NCBI RefSeq assembly: GCF_020164455.1
Contig: NZ_JAIQWW010000003.1
Span: 1 to 64,000 of the forward strand
Direction of reading: 5' to 3'
DNA: 64,000 nucleotides
From: Phyllobacterium chamaecytisi
GTDB lineage: Bacteria; Pseudomonadota; Alphaproteobacteria; Rhizobiales; Rhizobiaceae
This document shows, piece after piece, positions 33,557-42,796 of this stretch. Each line of letters starts with the position of its first letter. Position 1 is the stretch's first letter. The position numbers and the translations under genes are program-made. The notes below the pieces were generated by a model that was not told where the DNA came from, made no database searches, and saw only the letters and a list, made by a program, of their open reading frames with translations.

Positions 33557-34741
33557 ATGAAGATTCGCCGCATCACAGCAACGCCGATCAACCTCACACT
33601 CGAAGCACCATACGTCTGGGTGTTTGGCGAACTCGACGGGTTTTCGCCGACAATTGTCGAAGTCGAGACAGAAGATGGGCTGATCGGGCTTGGTGAAGCA
33701 CCAAGTGCAGCGGCTGCTGCGGTCATTACGGAAACGCTGGCGCCGCGGCTGATCGGGCGGGACGCCTTCGATATCGCTGGTGCGGAAAATGTTTGTCTGC
33801 CGTTTTGGACCGGCGTTCAAAGCATCAATGACCGCAATCGCATCATGGCATTCGGGGCAATCGAGATGGCGCTATGGGATCTGCGTGGCAAGGCCTGGAA
33901 CCAGCCGCTCTACCAACTGCTTGGTGGCGCCGTGCGCAAGGAGATACCTTTCACAGACTATTTCTCGCTGCGCGGAGACGGACCGGAGAAGAGAGGCGAG
34001 AAGACCGCCGAGGAAGTTGCAGACTATTGCGTGGAACTGCACGAGACATATGGGACTACCTTCTTTGAAGGAAAGTTCTCGACCGAGGACCCGAACGTCT
34101 CCCTGCGAATGCTCGAACTTATTCGAAAGAAGCTGGGCAACGATATGATGCTACGCATAGATTCCAATCAGGCCTATTCGCTTGCGACAGCACGCCAACT
34201 GATACGTCCGCTGCAAGAACTCAACGTTCGCAACTGGGAGGACCCGGTCGCGACGATCGAAGAAATGCGCGAATTGCGCCGCCATTGCTCGATTCCATTT
34301 TCGACACACAATATCGACATTGCCCGTGCTGTAGAGTTACGGGTACCCGATGCAATCGTCGGCAATCCGGCAGTACATGGCGGAATTGGCAGGCTCATCC
34401 GCTTCATTGGCGCTTGCGAACACGCCGCGATCGATTTCTGGTGCTACAGTGGTGACTCCGGTATCGGCAGCGCCGCATATCTTCATCTATGCGCTGCGTT
34501 CGGCTGGATCAGGGAGCCCAACCAATCGCTGTTTCGCATGCAACTGACTGACGTCATCGAAGGCGGACCATTCTCGCCCCGCAACAATGTGGTCGCTGTC
34601 CCGGAAGGCCCGGGTCTCGGCGTAACATTGGTACGCGACAGACTGGCAGCCTGCCACCGCGATTACGTGGAGAAAGGCCCGAAGAACAAATATCATGATC
34701 CGGCAAAACCGAGAGCATACCGTCGCCTGCCCTTGAACTAA
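33557..34741 (+). CDS. Enolase-superfamily dehydratase, glucarate-dehydratase-like
   Basis: A 394-aa mandelate racemase-group protein. The cap domain is residues 1-125; the barrel shows K173 (FEGKFS), D202 (LRIDSNQ), E228 (NWEDPV) and the STHNID motif (249-254) with N252 as third metal ligand, as in glucarate dehydratase-type enzymes. The usual glucarate dehydratase His-Asp dyad cannot be mapped with confidence, so it may act on another acid sugar. Being one base downstream of the first enolase-type gene suggests coupled translation and action on the same or a related compound. A capped C-terminal extension of about 35 residues is unusual in length. Confidence 0.75.
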   Translation: MKIRRITATPINLTLEAPYVWVFGELDGFSPTIVEVETEDGLIGLGEAPSAAAAAVITETLAPRLIGRDAFDIAGAENVCLPFWTGVQSINDRNRIMAFGAIEMALWDLRGKAWNQPLYQLLGGAVRKEIPFTDYFSLRGDGPEKRGEKTAEEVADYCVELHETYGTTFFEGKFSTEDPNVSLRMLELIRKKLGNDMMLRIDSNQAYSLATARQLIRPLQELNVRNWEDPVATIEEMRELRRHCSIPFSTHNIDIARAVELRVPDAIVGNPAVHGGIGRLIRFIGACEHAAIDFWCYSGDSGIGSAAYLHLCAAFGWIREPNQSLFRMQLTDVIEGGPFSPRNNVVAVPEGPGLGVTLVRDRLAACHRDYVEKGPKNKYHDPAKPRAYRRLPLN

Positions 34742-34911
34742 GCAATGATTTGTTTCGTACAAAATACCGGCATTGAAGACCGGGAGCGTCGACAATCGGA
34801 GGAAACGGGATTTTAATCGTGTCGGGCTTGGACGGACCGGCAAGTCGGCGACCAAGGCGCCGGGAAATAGTCGTCCGCTAAAAACCAGAGCACAGGGGAA
34901 GACCAAAAATC

Positions 34912-36573
34912 ATGAAGAATTACCGAATTCTCGACATTCTCCGGCGTGGCCGGACTGATCTCGAAAATCATCTGATCGACGGGCTTGTTGACGGCAGGGT
35001 CAGCCGTCGCGAATTCATTCGTCACGGCAGCCTGCTCGGTCTGTCGTTGCCCTTTCTCGGAAGCGTCGGGTTCGCCGCAGGTTTCGGCGGTATGCCAAGC
35101 CTGGCGCGTGCGCAGGGAACGCCTGGGGCGACCATTCGCGTGGCGAGCAGCGTTCCTGCAGCCGCGATAGAACCAGTCAGCGTTGCCGATGCTGGCGGTC
35201 TGTTGATGCTGCAGCAGGTCGGCGAATTTCTCTGCCTCGACGGTCCCGATCTTGTTTTGAAGCCGATGCTGGCGGAGAGCTGGAAACCGAACGACAAGGG
35301 CGATGTCTGGACATTCACCCTGCGCAAGGGCGTCAAGTTCCACAGTGGCGGCGAGATGAAGGCCGACGACGTGGTGGCAAGCATTGACCGGCTCGCCGAT
35401 CCGGCCAATTCGTCCAATGCGTTGTCGGTATTCACCGGCTTCCTGCAAAAGGGCGCGACGAAAAAAGTCGATGACTATACGGTCGAGTTCCATCTGGATG
35501 CGCCGAACGGCAATTTCCCGTATCTTGTGTCGTCCGACAACTACAACGCGATTATCATACCCGCGGACTACAAGGGCGATTTCGAAAAAAATTTCAATGG
35601 GACAGGACCGTTCAAGCTGGAGAAATATACGCCGAAGGTCGGTGCTTCGTTCGTCAGGAACGATGACTACTGGGGTGAGAAGGCGCTGCCGGAGCGTACG
35701 GAATTCACTTTCTTTGGCGATATCCAGCCAATGATCCTCGCTCTACAGGGCGGACAGGTTGACGTCATCAACCAACTGCCGGTATTGGCGGGTGTTGCTC
35801 TGCTCAACGATCCGAATGTCGAAATTCTCAGTCTCAAGTCAGTCGCACATCACCAGGTCCACATGCGCACGGACATGGATCCGTTCAAGGACGCGCGTGT
35901 GCGCCGCGCTATCGCCTTGAGCATTGACCGGAACAAGCTGCAGAAGGGATTGATGCGGGGACGCGCGTCGCTCGGTAATGATAGTCCGTTTGCTCCAGTC
36001 TTCCCTTCGACGGATACGAGCCTCGCGCAGCGTCAGCAGGACATGACGCAGGCCAAACAGTTGATGGAAGCTGCAGGTGTCGGCAAAGGCTTCAAGGTCA
36101 CGCTGACGACGGAGCGCTATCTGGAAATTCCGGAATATGCAGTTCTCATTCAGAACGCGGTCAAGGAAATCGGGATTGATGTCGAACTCACCATCCTCGA
36201 TCAGGGCGCATATTACGGCGACGCTGTTTTCGGCAAGTCGAACTGGCTCGATTCGGTCATGGGTATCACCGACTATGGCCATCGGGGCGTTCCGAATGTC
36301 TATCTGTCGGCACCTCTGAAGAGCGATGGAACGTGGAATTCGGCGCACTTCAAGAATGCCGAATATGACCAGTTGGTCTCCGGCTACATTGCGGCTCTCG
36401 ACCTTGAAAGTCAGAAACAGACGGCCGGCAAGATCCAGCGCCTGCTTCTGGAGGAAACGCCGGTCATATTCGGTTATTTCTTTGACTATCTGACTGCTGC
36501 GGCAAAGGGGGTCACGGGAGTGCAACCGACCGCGATGTCACAGAACTATCTCGACCGCGCGTCGAAGGCCTGA
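34912..36573 (+). CDS. ABC importer substrate-binding protein (SBP family 5), Tat-exported
   Basis: A 553-aa extracytoplasmic binding protein of the peptide/nickel/opine family. A twin-arginine leader (SRREFI at 31-36, then LGLSLPFLGSVGF) indicates folding before export. The mature part shows the family's FTLRKGVKFHSGGEMKADDV block and the AIALSIDRNKL segment. Tat export of SBP5 proteins is seen in several rhizobial importers. It is followed by a hairpin and then the permease genes, so it is probably the most abundant product of the operon. Ligand unknown; the neighbouring dehydratases suggest a cyclic amino acid or sugar acid. Confidence 0.9.
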   Translation: MKNYRILDILRRGRTDLENHLIDGLVDGRVSRREFIRHGSLLGLSLPFLGSVGFAAGFGGMPSLARAQGTPGATIRVASSVPAAAIEPVSVADAGGLLMLQQVGEFLCLDGPDLVLKPMLAESWKPNDKGDVWTFTLRKGVKFHSGGEMKADDVVASIDRLADPANSSNALSVFTGFLQKGATKKVDDYTVEFHLDAPNGNFPYLVSSDNYNAIIIPADYKGDFEKNFNGTGPFKLEKYTPKVGASFVRNDDYWGEKALPERTEFTFFGDIQPMILALQGGQVDVINQLPVLAGVALLNDPNVEILSLKSVAHHQVHMRTDMDPFKDARVRRAIALSIDRNKLQKGLMRGRASLGNDSPFAPVFPSTDTSLAQRQQDMTQAKQLMEAAGVGKGFKVTLTTERYLEIPEYAVLIQNAVKEIGIDVELTILDQGAYYGDAVFGKSNWLDSVMGITDYGHRGVPNVYLSAPLKSDGTWNSAHFKNAEYDQLVSGYIAALDLESQKQTAGKIQRLLLEETPVIFGYFFDYLTAAAKGVTGVQPTAMSQNYLDRASKA

Positions 36574-36598
36574 CCGGGAGGAACGGACTTCCTGCAAC

Positions 36599-36622
36599 AG
36601 CCAGCTCCCGTGGGAGCTGGCT
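36599..36622 (+). terminator. Intercistronic hairpin between binding protein and permeases
   Basis: AGCCAGCTCC (36599-36608) pairs with GGAGCTGGCT (36613-36622) across a CGTG loop. No U-tract follows. Such a stem after a binding-protein gene commonly reduces read-through or protects the upstream mRNA, giving more binding protein than permease. Confidence 0.5.
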
Positions 36623-36639
36623 AACCAAGGAGCGCAGCC

Positions 36640-37593
36640 ATTCTCCCCTTCCTGTTAAGACGCATTGCTTTGTCGCTTGTGACGCTGTTCCTGCTGAGCA
36701 TCATGGTGTTTCTGGGCGGTCAGGTGCTGCCCGGAAACGTCGGCCGCGCCATATTGGGACCGCTCGCCGACATCCGCGCCGTCGACGCGCTCAACCATTC
36801 GCTTGGCCTTGATCGGCCGCTTCTCGTGCAATACTGGGATTGGATCTCAAGTTTCGTCCGGGGCGATATGGGAACGTCCTATATCTTCAGGGCGCCGGTG
36901 GCGCCATTCGTCATCGATGCGCTTGGCAATTCCATGAAGCTGGCACTCGTCGCGTTCGTCATGGTCGTGCCATTGGGAATACTCGGCGGCATCATCGCAG
37001 CCTTGAACGTCAATCGGCCCATTGATCGCATCATCAGTCTTGGTGGACTGTCGGCAACGGTTTTGCCGGAATTCGTTACCGGCATCATCTTCATTCTGAT
37101 TTTCGGCGTCTGGCTGCATTGGCTGCCGATAGCCGCCACGTGGCCAAAGAACGCGGGATTTTTCACGCAGATTTACTATCTGATCCTGCCGGCGCTTCCA
37201 CTTTTCCTGGTGCTGTTCGGCTACATCGCCCGCATGGCACGCTCCGGCATGATCGAGGCGCTCGATTCCGATTACACGCGAACAGCCGTCCTCAAGGGAC
37301 TGCCTTGGCGCGTCGTCATATGGCGGCATGTCCTGCGCAACGCGCTTCTTCCAACAATCACTGTTATCGCCACGCAAACCGGGTATCTGATCGGCGGTCT
37401 GGTCGTTGTCGAGACATTGTTCCGCTACCAGGGGATAGGCTCGCTGATCTTCACGGCGGCGCGCGGCAAGGATTTTCCGATCCTCGAGGCCGGTATTCTG
37501 ACAATCGGTATCGTCTATTCCGTCGCGACGCTGGTTGCCGACGTTCTCTATTCAGTCCTAAACCCGCGTATTCGGTTGGGGGCAGAACAATGA
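36640..37593 (+). CDS. ABC importer permease, DppB/OppB type
   Basis: A 317-aa permease of the peptide/opine class with six spans and the EAA-type loop (…DSDYTRTAVLKGLPWRVVIW). The start is unusual. The first ordinary codon choice is TTG 36670, but family members begin with LRR-x-x-x-S-x-x-TLF, and that sequence is encoded from an ATT at 36640 (LPFLLRRIALSLVTLFLL). An AAGGAG at 36627-36632 is seven bases before that ATT and far from 36670. An ATT initiation codon is therefore proposed, with a mutated or misread ATG as alternative. It overlaps the next permease by 4 bases. Confidence 0.85.
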   Translation: MLPFLLRRIALSLVTLFLLSIMVFLGGQVLPGNVGRAILGPLADIRAVDALNHSLGLDRPLLVQYWDWISSFVRGDMGTSYIFRAPVAPFVIDALGNSMKLALVAFVMVVPLGILGGIIAALNVNRPIDRIISLGGLSATVLPEFVTGIIFILIFGVWLHWLPIAATWPKNAGFFTQIYYLILPALPLFLVLFGYIARMARSGMIEALDSDYTRTAVLKGLPWRVVIWRHVLRNALLPTITVIATQTGYLIGGLVVVETLFRYQGIGSLIFTAARGKDFPILEAGILTIGIVYSVATLVADVLYSVLNPRIRLGAEQ

Positions 37594-38468
37594 GCGCAAT
37601 CGGAGCCAAACAACCCGAGCTGCCGAGTTCCAGCACGCGCGGCCCCGTGGCTGAAGTACTGGTCTCACTCAGCCTTTCCGGGTCATTCCTGACCGGACTC
37701 GTGATCGTGGCTTTCTGGGTCTTCTGCGCGCTGTTTGGCGAACACTTCACGCCCTACGATCCGCTGGCGGATGACATCATCAACTCGCTCATGCCACCTT
37801 CGGCAGAACATTGGTTCGGAACCGATCAGCTTGGCCGCGATGTCTTCTCGCGCGTCATCGTCGGCTCTCGCGACATTCTGACCGTGGCTCCGCTTGCCAC
37901 ATTGCTGGCTACGGTCGCAGGCACGACACTCGGCCTTTTTACCGGCTATTTCCGCGGCCTGGTCGATGACATTATCAGTCGTGTCCTCGAAGCGTTCATG
38001 GCGATCCCGGTTGTAATCGTTGCCCTTCTTGCCATCGTTGCGCTCGGTACTTCCAAGTCCACGGTGATCATTGTCATTGGCCTGAGTTTTTCGCCGATCA
38101 TTGCTCGTACGGTTCGCTCGGCGGTGCTTTCCGAACGCGAACTCGACTATGTGGCGGCCGCGCAACTGCGCCGCGAAAGCGCATTGCACACGATGTTCGT
38201 CGAGATCTTGCCCAACGTGGTGCCGCCGATCCTCGTTGAGACGACTGTCCGCCTCGGTTACGCAATCTTCGCGGTTGCGACCTTGAGTTTCATGGGTTTT
38301 GGCATTCAGCCTCCTTCGCCGGATTGGGGCCTGAGTATTTCCAGCAATTACGGAATGATCGCGGGCGGGTTCTGGTGGACCGTGCTGTTCGACGCGCTTG
38401 CCATCGCTTCGCTCGTCGTCGGCGTCAATCTGGTGGCCGACGGAGTTCAGGGAGCTCTCAATGACTGA
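37590..38468 (+). CDS. ABC importer permease, DppC/OppC type
   Basis: A 292-aa second permease of the importer: a soluble N-terminal part (OppC_N, about 1-55), the canonical HWFGTDQLGRDVFSRVIVGS motif, then five to six spans with the EAA-type loop ELDYVAAAQLRRESALHTMF. ATG 37590 overlaps the preceding stop. The 3' end overlaps the ATPase gene by 8 bases, so the genes form a tightly coupled set. Confidence 0.9.
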   Translation: MSAIGAKQPELPSSSTRGPVAEVLVSLSLSGSFLTGLVIVAFWVFCALFGEHFTPYDPLADDIINSLMPPSAEHWFGTDQLGRDVFSRVIVGSRDILTVAPLATLLATVAGTTLGLFTGYFRGLVDDIISRVLEAFMAIPVVIVALLAIVALGTSKSTVIIVIGLSFSPIIARTVRSAVLSERELDYVAAAQLRRESALHTMFVEILPNVVPPILVETTVRLGYAIFAVATLSFMGFGIQPPSPDWGLSISSNYGMIAGGFWWTVLFDALAIASLVVGVNLVADGVQGALND

Positions 38469-40494
38469 ACCCACCATCAAGGAGAACGCGCTTGAACTGC
38501 ACAACCTTTCCGTGGCTTATCGTGTGAGTCGGCGCAATCGGGCCGTGCTTCGAGACCTCAGCCTGACGATTCGTCCTGGAGAGGCCTATGGTCTCGTTGG
38601 TGAGTCGGGCTGTGGAAAGTCCACAGTTGCGCTTTCAGTCGTGCGCTACCTGCCGAGGAACGGCGTCATCACCGTGGGAGAAATCTTTCTAGGGGGCCAG
38701 AACGTCATGAAGCTCGACGGCGAAGCGCTGCGGCGGATGCGCGCCGAAAGTGTTTCCATGGTCTATCAGGATCCCGGCAAGGCGCTCAACCCGTCCATCC
38801 GTATCGGGCCGCAACTGACCGAGATTTTCGAATTGCGCGCCATTTCCCGACAAATGGCTTCGGACCAGGCGATTGCCATGCTGAGCAGGGTGCGCATCTC
38901 CGATCCAGTACGGGTGATGCAGCGATATCCGCACCAGCTCTCGGGCGGCATGCAACAGCGCGTCGGTATCGCCATGGCGCTCGCGAATGACCCGACGATG
39001 CTGATCCTCGACGAACCGACCACTGGGCTCGACGCGACAGTCGAGGCCGAAGTGCTCGATCTGATTGGCAGGCTTCGACAGGAGCTGTCGGCTTCCATCC
39101 TTTTCATCAGCCACAACCTCGCTGTTGTCTCACGCATGTGTGACCGGGTCGGTGTGCTTTATGCCGGTATGCTGGTGGAAGAAGGGTCAACGGAGGAAGT
39201 CTTCAACAATCCCCGGCATCCGTATACGGTTGCATTGCTCCGTTGCCTGCCGCGGGGCGGACAGCGCAAGGATCAGATACGGCTGGATACAATTCCGGGA
39301 TTCCTTCCACCCCCCGGCGCGACAATCAATGGTTGCGCTTTCGCTGACCGATGCGCGCTCGCCGACGCGAGGTGCCACAATGAACTGCCGCCGCTACACG
39401 ATCTTGGCGGGCGGCTGTCCCGTTGCCATTATCACGAGAAAGCCCAGTCGCTGCCACGAACGACACCCGGCAATATCTCAACTTCGTCCGCGGCCGCCTT
39501 GCTCGAACCTGTCTTGCGAATTGAAGGACTGAACAAGACCTACGCCAGCCATGGCCACGCCTTGCGGGCGGTGAACGACGTGTCGCTCGATCTCCTGCCG
39601 GGTCAGACGCTTGGTCTTGTTGGCGAATCCGGAAGCGGCAAGACGACCTTCGCCCGCCTGCTCCTCGGGCTTATTCCTGCCGATGCCGGCGGTACCATGC
39701 AGCTTGAGGGCAAACCGCTTGCTCCCAAGCTCGAAAGCCGAACTGCCGATCAGGTGAAGGCGATGCAGATCGTTTTTCAGAACCCGGATTCGGCGCTCAA
39801 CAGGTCGCATTCTATCCGGCACATCATGGGGCGTGCCCTGCACACACTCGCGGGTCTTAGCGGACCAGCATTACGCTCGCGCCTCGTCGATCTTGTTCAT
39901 TCCGTTCGGCTGACAGAGCGACATTTAAGCGTGAAACCGCGCCAGCTTTCCGGCGGTTTGAAACAGCGGGTGGCAATCGCCCGCGCCTTTGCCGGTGATC
40001 CTCGTATTGTCGTCTGCGACGAACCCACATCCGCACTTGACGTCTCGGTTCAAGCAGCAATTCTGAATCTGCTTGCCGATCTGCAGATGAAAGAGAGCGT
40101 GAGCTATATCTTTATATCGCACGATCTGGCTGTGGTTCGCTATCTGTCGGATCAGATTGCCGTGCTGTATCTCGGCCGGATCTTGGAACTTGGACCCTCC
40201 GAGCGTGTATTCTCCGGCCCCCACCACCCCTACACGGAGGCTTTGCTCTCGGCTGTGCCGAAACTCGATGAGAGCGAGCGCGTCCGCGTACGACTGGACG
40301 GAGAGATTCCCAGCGCCATTAATCCCCCATCGGGGTGCGTTTTCCACACGCGCTGCCCACGCAAGATCGGTGCAATTTGCGAGGTGGAGGAACCCCCGCT
40401 GTTCACTGCGGAACCGGGTCACACGATCCGATGCCACATTCCCTATTTAGAACTCGCAAGACTGCAAAACGCGCAAGAGGAAATAAACGCATGA
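38461..40494 (+). CDS. Fused double ATPase of a peptide/opine-type ABC importer
   Basis: A 677-aa protein with two complete ATP-binding cassettes equivalent to DppD plus DppF in one chain. Cassette 1: Walker A GESGCGKS, signature LSGGMQQR, Walker B LMILDEP-like [10 protein letters not shown]. Cassette 2 (from about residue 350): Walker [10 protein letters not shown], signature LSGGLKQR, Walker [12 protein letters not shown]. Each is followed by an oligopeptide-transporter C-terminal cysteine cluster ([14 protein letters not shown]...[16 protein letters not shown]). A linker of about 20 residues joins the halves. It provides energy for the two permeases upstream. Confidence 0.9.
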   Translation: MTEPTIKENALELHNLSVAYRVSRRNRAVLRDLSLTIRPGEAYGLVGESGCGKSTVALSVVRYLPRNGVITVGEIFLGGQNVMKLDGEALRRMRAESVSMVYQDPGKALNPSIRIGPQLTEIFELRAISRQMASDQAIAMLSRVRISDPVRVMQRYPHQLSGGMQQRVGIAMALANDPTMLILDEPTTGLDATVEAEVLDLIGRLRQELSASILFISHNLAVVSRMCDRVGVLYAGMLVEEGSTEEVFNNPRHPYTVALLRCLPRGGQRKDQIRLDTIPGFLPPPGATINGCAFADRCALADARCHNELPPLHDLGGRLSRCHYHEKAQSLPRTTPGNISTSSAAALLEPVLRIEGLNKTYASHGHALRAVNDVSLDLLPGQTLGLVGESGSGKTTFARLLLGLIPADAGGTMQLEGKPLAPKLESRTADQVKAMQIVFQNPDSALNRSHSIRHIMGRALHTLAGLSGPALRSRLVDLVHSVRLTERHLSVKPRQLSGGLKQRVAIARAFAGDPRIVVCDEPTSALDVSVQAAILNLLADLQMKESVSYIFISHDLAVVRYLSDQIAVLYLGRILELGPSERVFSGPHHPYTEALLSAVPKLDESERVRVRLDGEIPSAINPPSGCVFHTRCPRKIGAICEVEEPPLFTAEPGHTIRCHIPYLELARLQNAQEEINA

Positions 40495-41522
40495 CTGATT
40501 TGAGAGAGTTGACATTCGCTGAAATTGAATCCTTGGCGGCGAAGGCCCTGATCTCTTCAAACGTCAGCATTGAAAACGCCTGGGCAGTTGCCAGATCGAT
40601 TGCGGCCGCCGAGCGCGACGGGCAGGCAATCGTCGGTCTTTCCTACCTGCCAACTTATTGCGACCACGCGGCATGCGGCAAGGTAGACGGCCATGCGCGG
40701 TCCCATCTCGAAAATCTTTCGCCCGCTGTTCTCCGGGTAGACGCTGCAACCGGATTTGCCCACCCCGCAATCGTATTGGGCTTGCAACCATTGGCCGAAG
40801 CAGCCCGGAAAAACGGCATTGCTGCATTGTCCGTCGGTAATTCCTATGCGTGCGGATCGCTTGGCTATTTTGTCGAAGAGTTGGCTCAGCAAGGCCTTAT
40901 TGCGCTAATGGCCGCGAACGCGTCGCCGTCGATAGCGCCGTTTGGCGGGAAGACTCCCTTCTTCGGCACGAACCCATTGGCGTTCGGCGTCCCACGTGAA
41001 GGACGCGAGCCGCTTGTCATCGATCAATCCTCGAGTGTGGTTGCCAAAGTAGCGGTGATTGATGCCTATAATCGCGGCGTAGCGCTTCCCGACGGTTGGG
41101 CGATCGATGCCGATGGCGTGCCGACCAACGATGCGGCTGCCGCGATGGGGGGCAGCTTGTTGCCGATCGGCGGTTACAAGGGTTTCGGTCTTGCCCTGGT
41201 GGTCGATATTCTGGCAGCGGGGCTCACACGGTCGCATTGGTCGTTCGAAGCGTCGTCATTTGGCGATTGCGAGGGGGGCCCACCCAGAACTGGCCAACTG
41301 ATCATCGCGCTTGATCCAAAGGTGTTCGCAGGTGCCGGCTTTGCGGCACGGTTGGAGTTGATGTTGAGTGCGGCTCAAGAAGCACCCGCCGTGCGCCTTC
41401 CCGGCGATCGCCGCATCGAAACGCGCAGGAAGCACGGCACAGCGATTCAGGTTCCGGCGACTGTGGTCGAAACTGTCGAGCGATACACGAGAGAGGGATC
41501 GCCCCATGCTTTAAAAGGCTGA
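40491..41522 (+). CDS. Ldh-family (malate/L-lactate/imine) NAD(P)-dependent oxidoreductase
   Basis: A 343-aa protein of the malate/L-lactate dehydrogenase (Ldh2) family, which lacks a Rossmann fold and also includes delta1-pyrroline-2-carboxylate and delta1-piperideine-2-carboxylate reductases. Visible landmarks are the GLSYLPTYCDHA opening, GNSYACGSLGYFVE, and FGTNPLAFGVPREG with IDQSSSVVAK and GGYKGFGLALVVDIL. The start overlaps the ATPase gene by 4 bases. With a 3-hydroxyproline-dehydratase-like enzyme in the same operon, an imine reductase that makes proline from delta1-pyrroline-2-carboxylate is an attractive guess; malate, ureidoglycolate or sulfolactate dehydrogenase is also possible. 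Confidence 0.8.
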   Translation: MTDLRELTFAEIESLAAKALISSNVSIENAWAVARSIAAAERDGQAIVGLSYLPTYCDHAACGKVDGHARSHLENLSPAVLRVDAATGFAHPAIVLGLQPLAEAARKNGIAALSVGNSYACGSLGYFVEELAQQGLIALMAANASPSIAPFGGKTPFFGTNPLAFGVPREGREPLVIDQSSSVVAKVAVIDAYNRGVALPDGWAIDADGVPTNDAAAAMGGSLLPIGGYKGFGLALVVDILAAGLTRSHWSFEASSFGDCEGGPPRTGQLIIALDPKVFAGAGFAARLELMLSAAQEAPAVRLPGDRRIETRRKHGTAIQVPATVVETVERYTREGSPHALKG

Positions 41523-42678
41523 TGCCGATTCGGCCGGTCTACCAGTAGAGCGGGTTCGAGTTAAAAGCGGTCGGACCGCATCATGAACAGATCAAAATCT
41601 GTCCACCGATCACTTCGAGCTCTGCCAATCCCTTAATAAGTGCTGTCTCGGTCCGCAGCTTTTGGGCCGACACCTCACTCCGATTTTCGCAACATCTCTC
41701 CGAAACAATTCTCCCGTAAGCTGACAACCGACGTAATGATCCTGACCGGGCTTAAATGAATGAGTGTCCGAGCCATAAGAATTTGCTTTGGTTGATTAAA
41801 AAGCGGCATCGCTGACTGACTCAGGCTGTCTGACAATTGGCGTCGACAAAAGCACTTTGTCTCACCCTCCATGAGGTATCTAGCAAAACGGGCTACCGTG
41901 GGTCGCAGTTTGCTAACAGAAAATCAATTCATGGACATATCCATTTCCGGAAAGTGTCGAAGCCTTCGAACGGGCCGACGCGGGGCGCCCACAAGACGTG
42001 AAATACAGATCGCAATGCGCTGATAATTTGGAGATGAATGACGTGAGCTGGACACCGAACGGAAAGCATCTGATCGTCGGAGAATGGGTCAAACCTCTAC
42101 GAGGCCACTGGCGAAGCATTCTAAACGATCATTTGCTCGGCGAGGTAGTGTTCGGGCCGCTCGTGTCCTCGTGCGAGTTCGTTCTGCGGATGACGTGGTC
42201 AATCTCGTCAAGGGCGATGCTAGTTGCGGAGGAACGTATAGATGGTGCAACGGAACTGCAGTCCCGATTGGAAACATTTACGATTGTATCTAAATCCTTC
42301 GCGACCATCCTCCAAACCACGACAAGCGAGCGAATGTGAACGCGCAGGCTCGCTTCTTCAACTGTAACATCTGGCCAAACGAGACCAACCAGGTCTCTGC
42401 ACTGGCGATCACCCCCGCTCGTTCAGTCAAGGCAATCGATATACCACCGTCCGACCCTATCTTTGGGGGCTTGCGGCCATAGTTAGTAATCGTTCGGAGG
42501 CAAATAGGCGAAAGTTACCAAACATAAAAGTTCCCCAGCTGTGTCGTTGCACTCTTTAAACACCTTTTTTGCAAATATTAACACCAAGACATGGATATCA
42601 GTGGATTATAACGGTCACGTTTTCGCCGTTCGACCCGAGCCAGACAATTAATCCGGGACTTAGAGAGGTACTGTGCTG
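41523..42678. other. About 1.15 kb without a recognised gene
   Basis: No gene is supported. After the operon end come a short dyad GCGGTC-G-GACCGC (41568-41580) and a weak 6-bp stem ACAGAT/ATCTGT (41587-41602) that could end transcription. A plus-strand frame at 41998-42339 is open but has no motif or ribosome binding site. The right end is AT-rich and probably carries the promoter for the stump and pump operon. Confidence 0.45.
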
Positions 42679-42789
42679 ATGGACACCACAGCTCTGTTGC
42701 TGTCCCGCATCCAATTCGCGGTGACCATTTCCTTCCACATCATCTTTCCCGCCTTCACCGTCGGGCTCGCCGCCCAAGGGTCGGAGTGA
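42679..42789 (+). pseudogene. 5' stump of a cytochrome bd (CydA/CioA) subunit I gene
   Basis: ATG 42679 encodes MDTTALLLSRIQFAVTISFH then IIFPAFTVGLAA, the diagnostic first helix of cytochrome bd subunit I, and then diverges to QGSE and a TGA at 42789. The intact relative at 61813-63219 begins MEITALFLSRLQFAFTVSFH; the DNA of the two starts differs at many third positions, so this is not a recent copy of it. The remaining about 430 codons are missing, and the FUSC pump gene starts 7 bases after the stop. A gene fusion by recombination placed the pump operon behind the oxidase promoter and start. Confidence 0.8.
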
Positions 42790-42796
42790 ATCGATA

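Noticed and set aside
41998-42339. 113-codon frame upstream of the cydA stump
   Set aside because: No start signal or motif, and protein-like character is limited to a few residues; not enough to call a gene.
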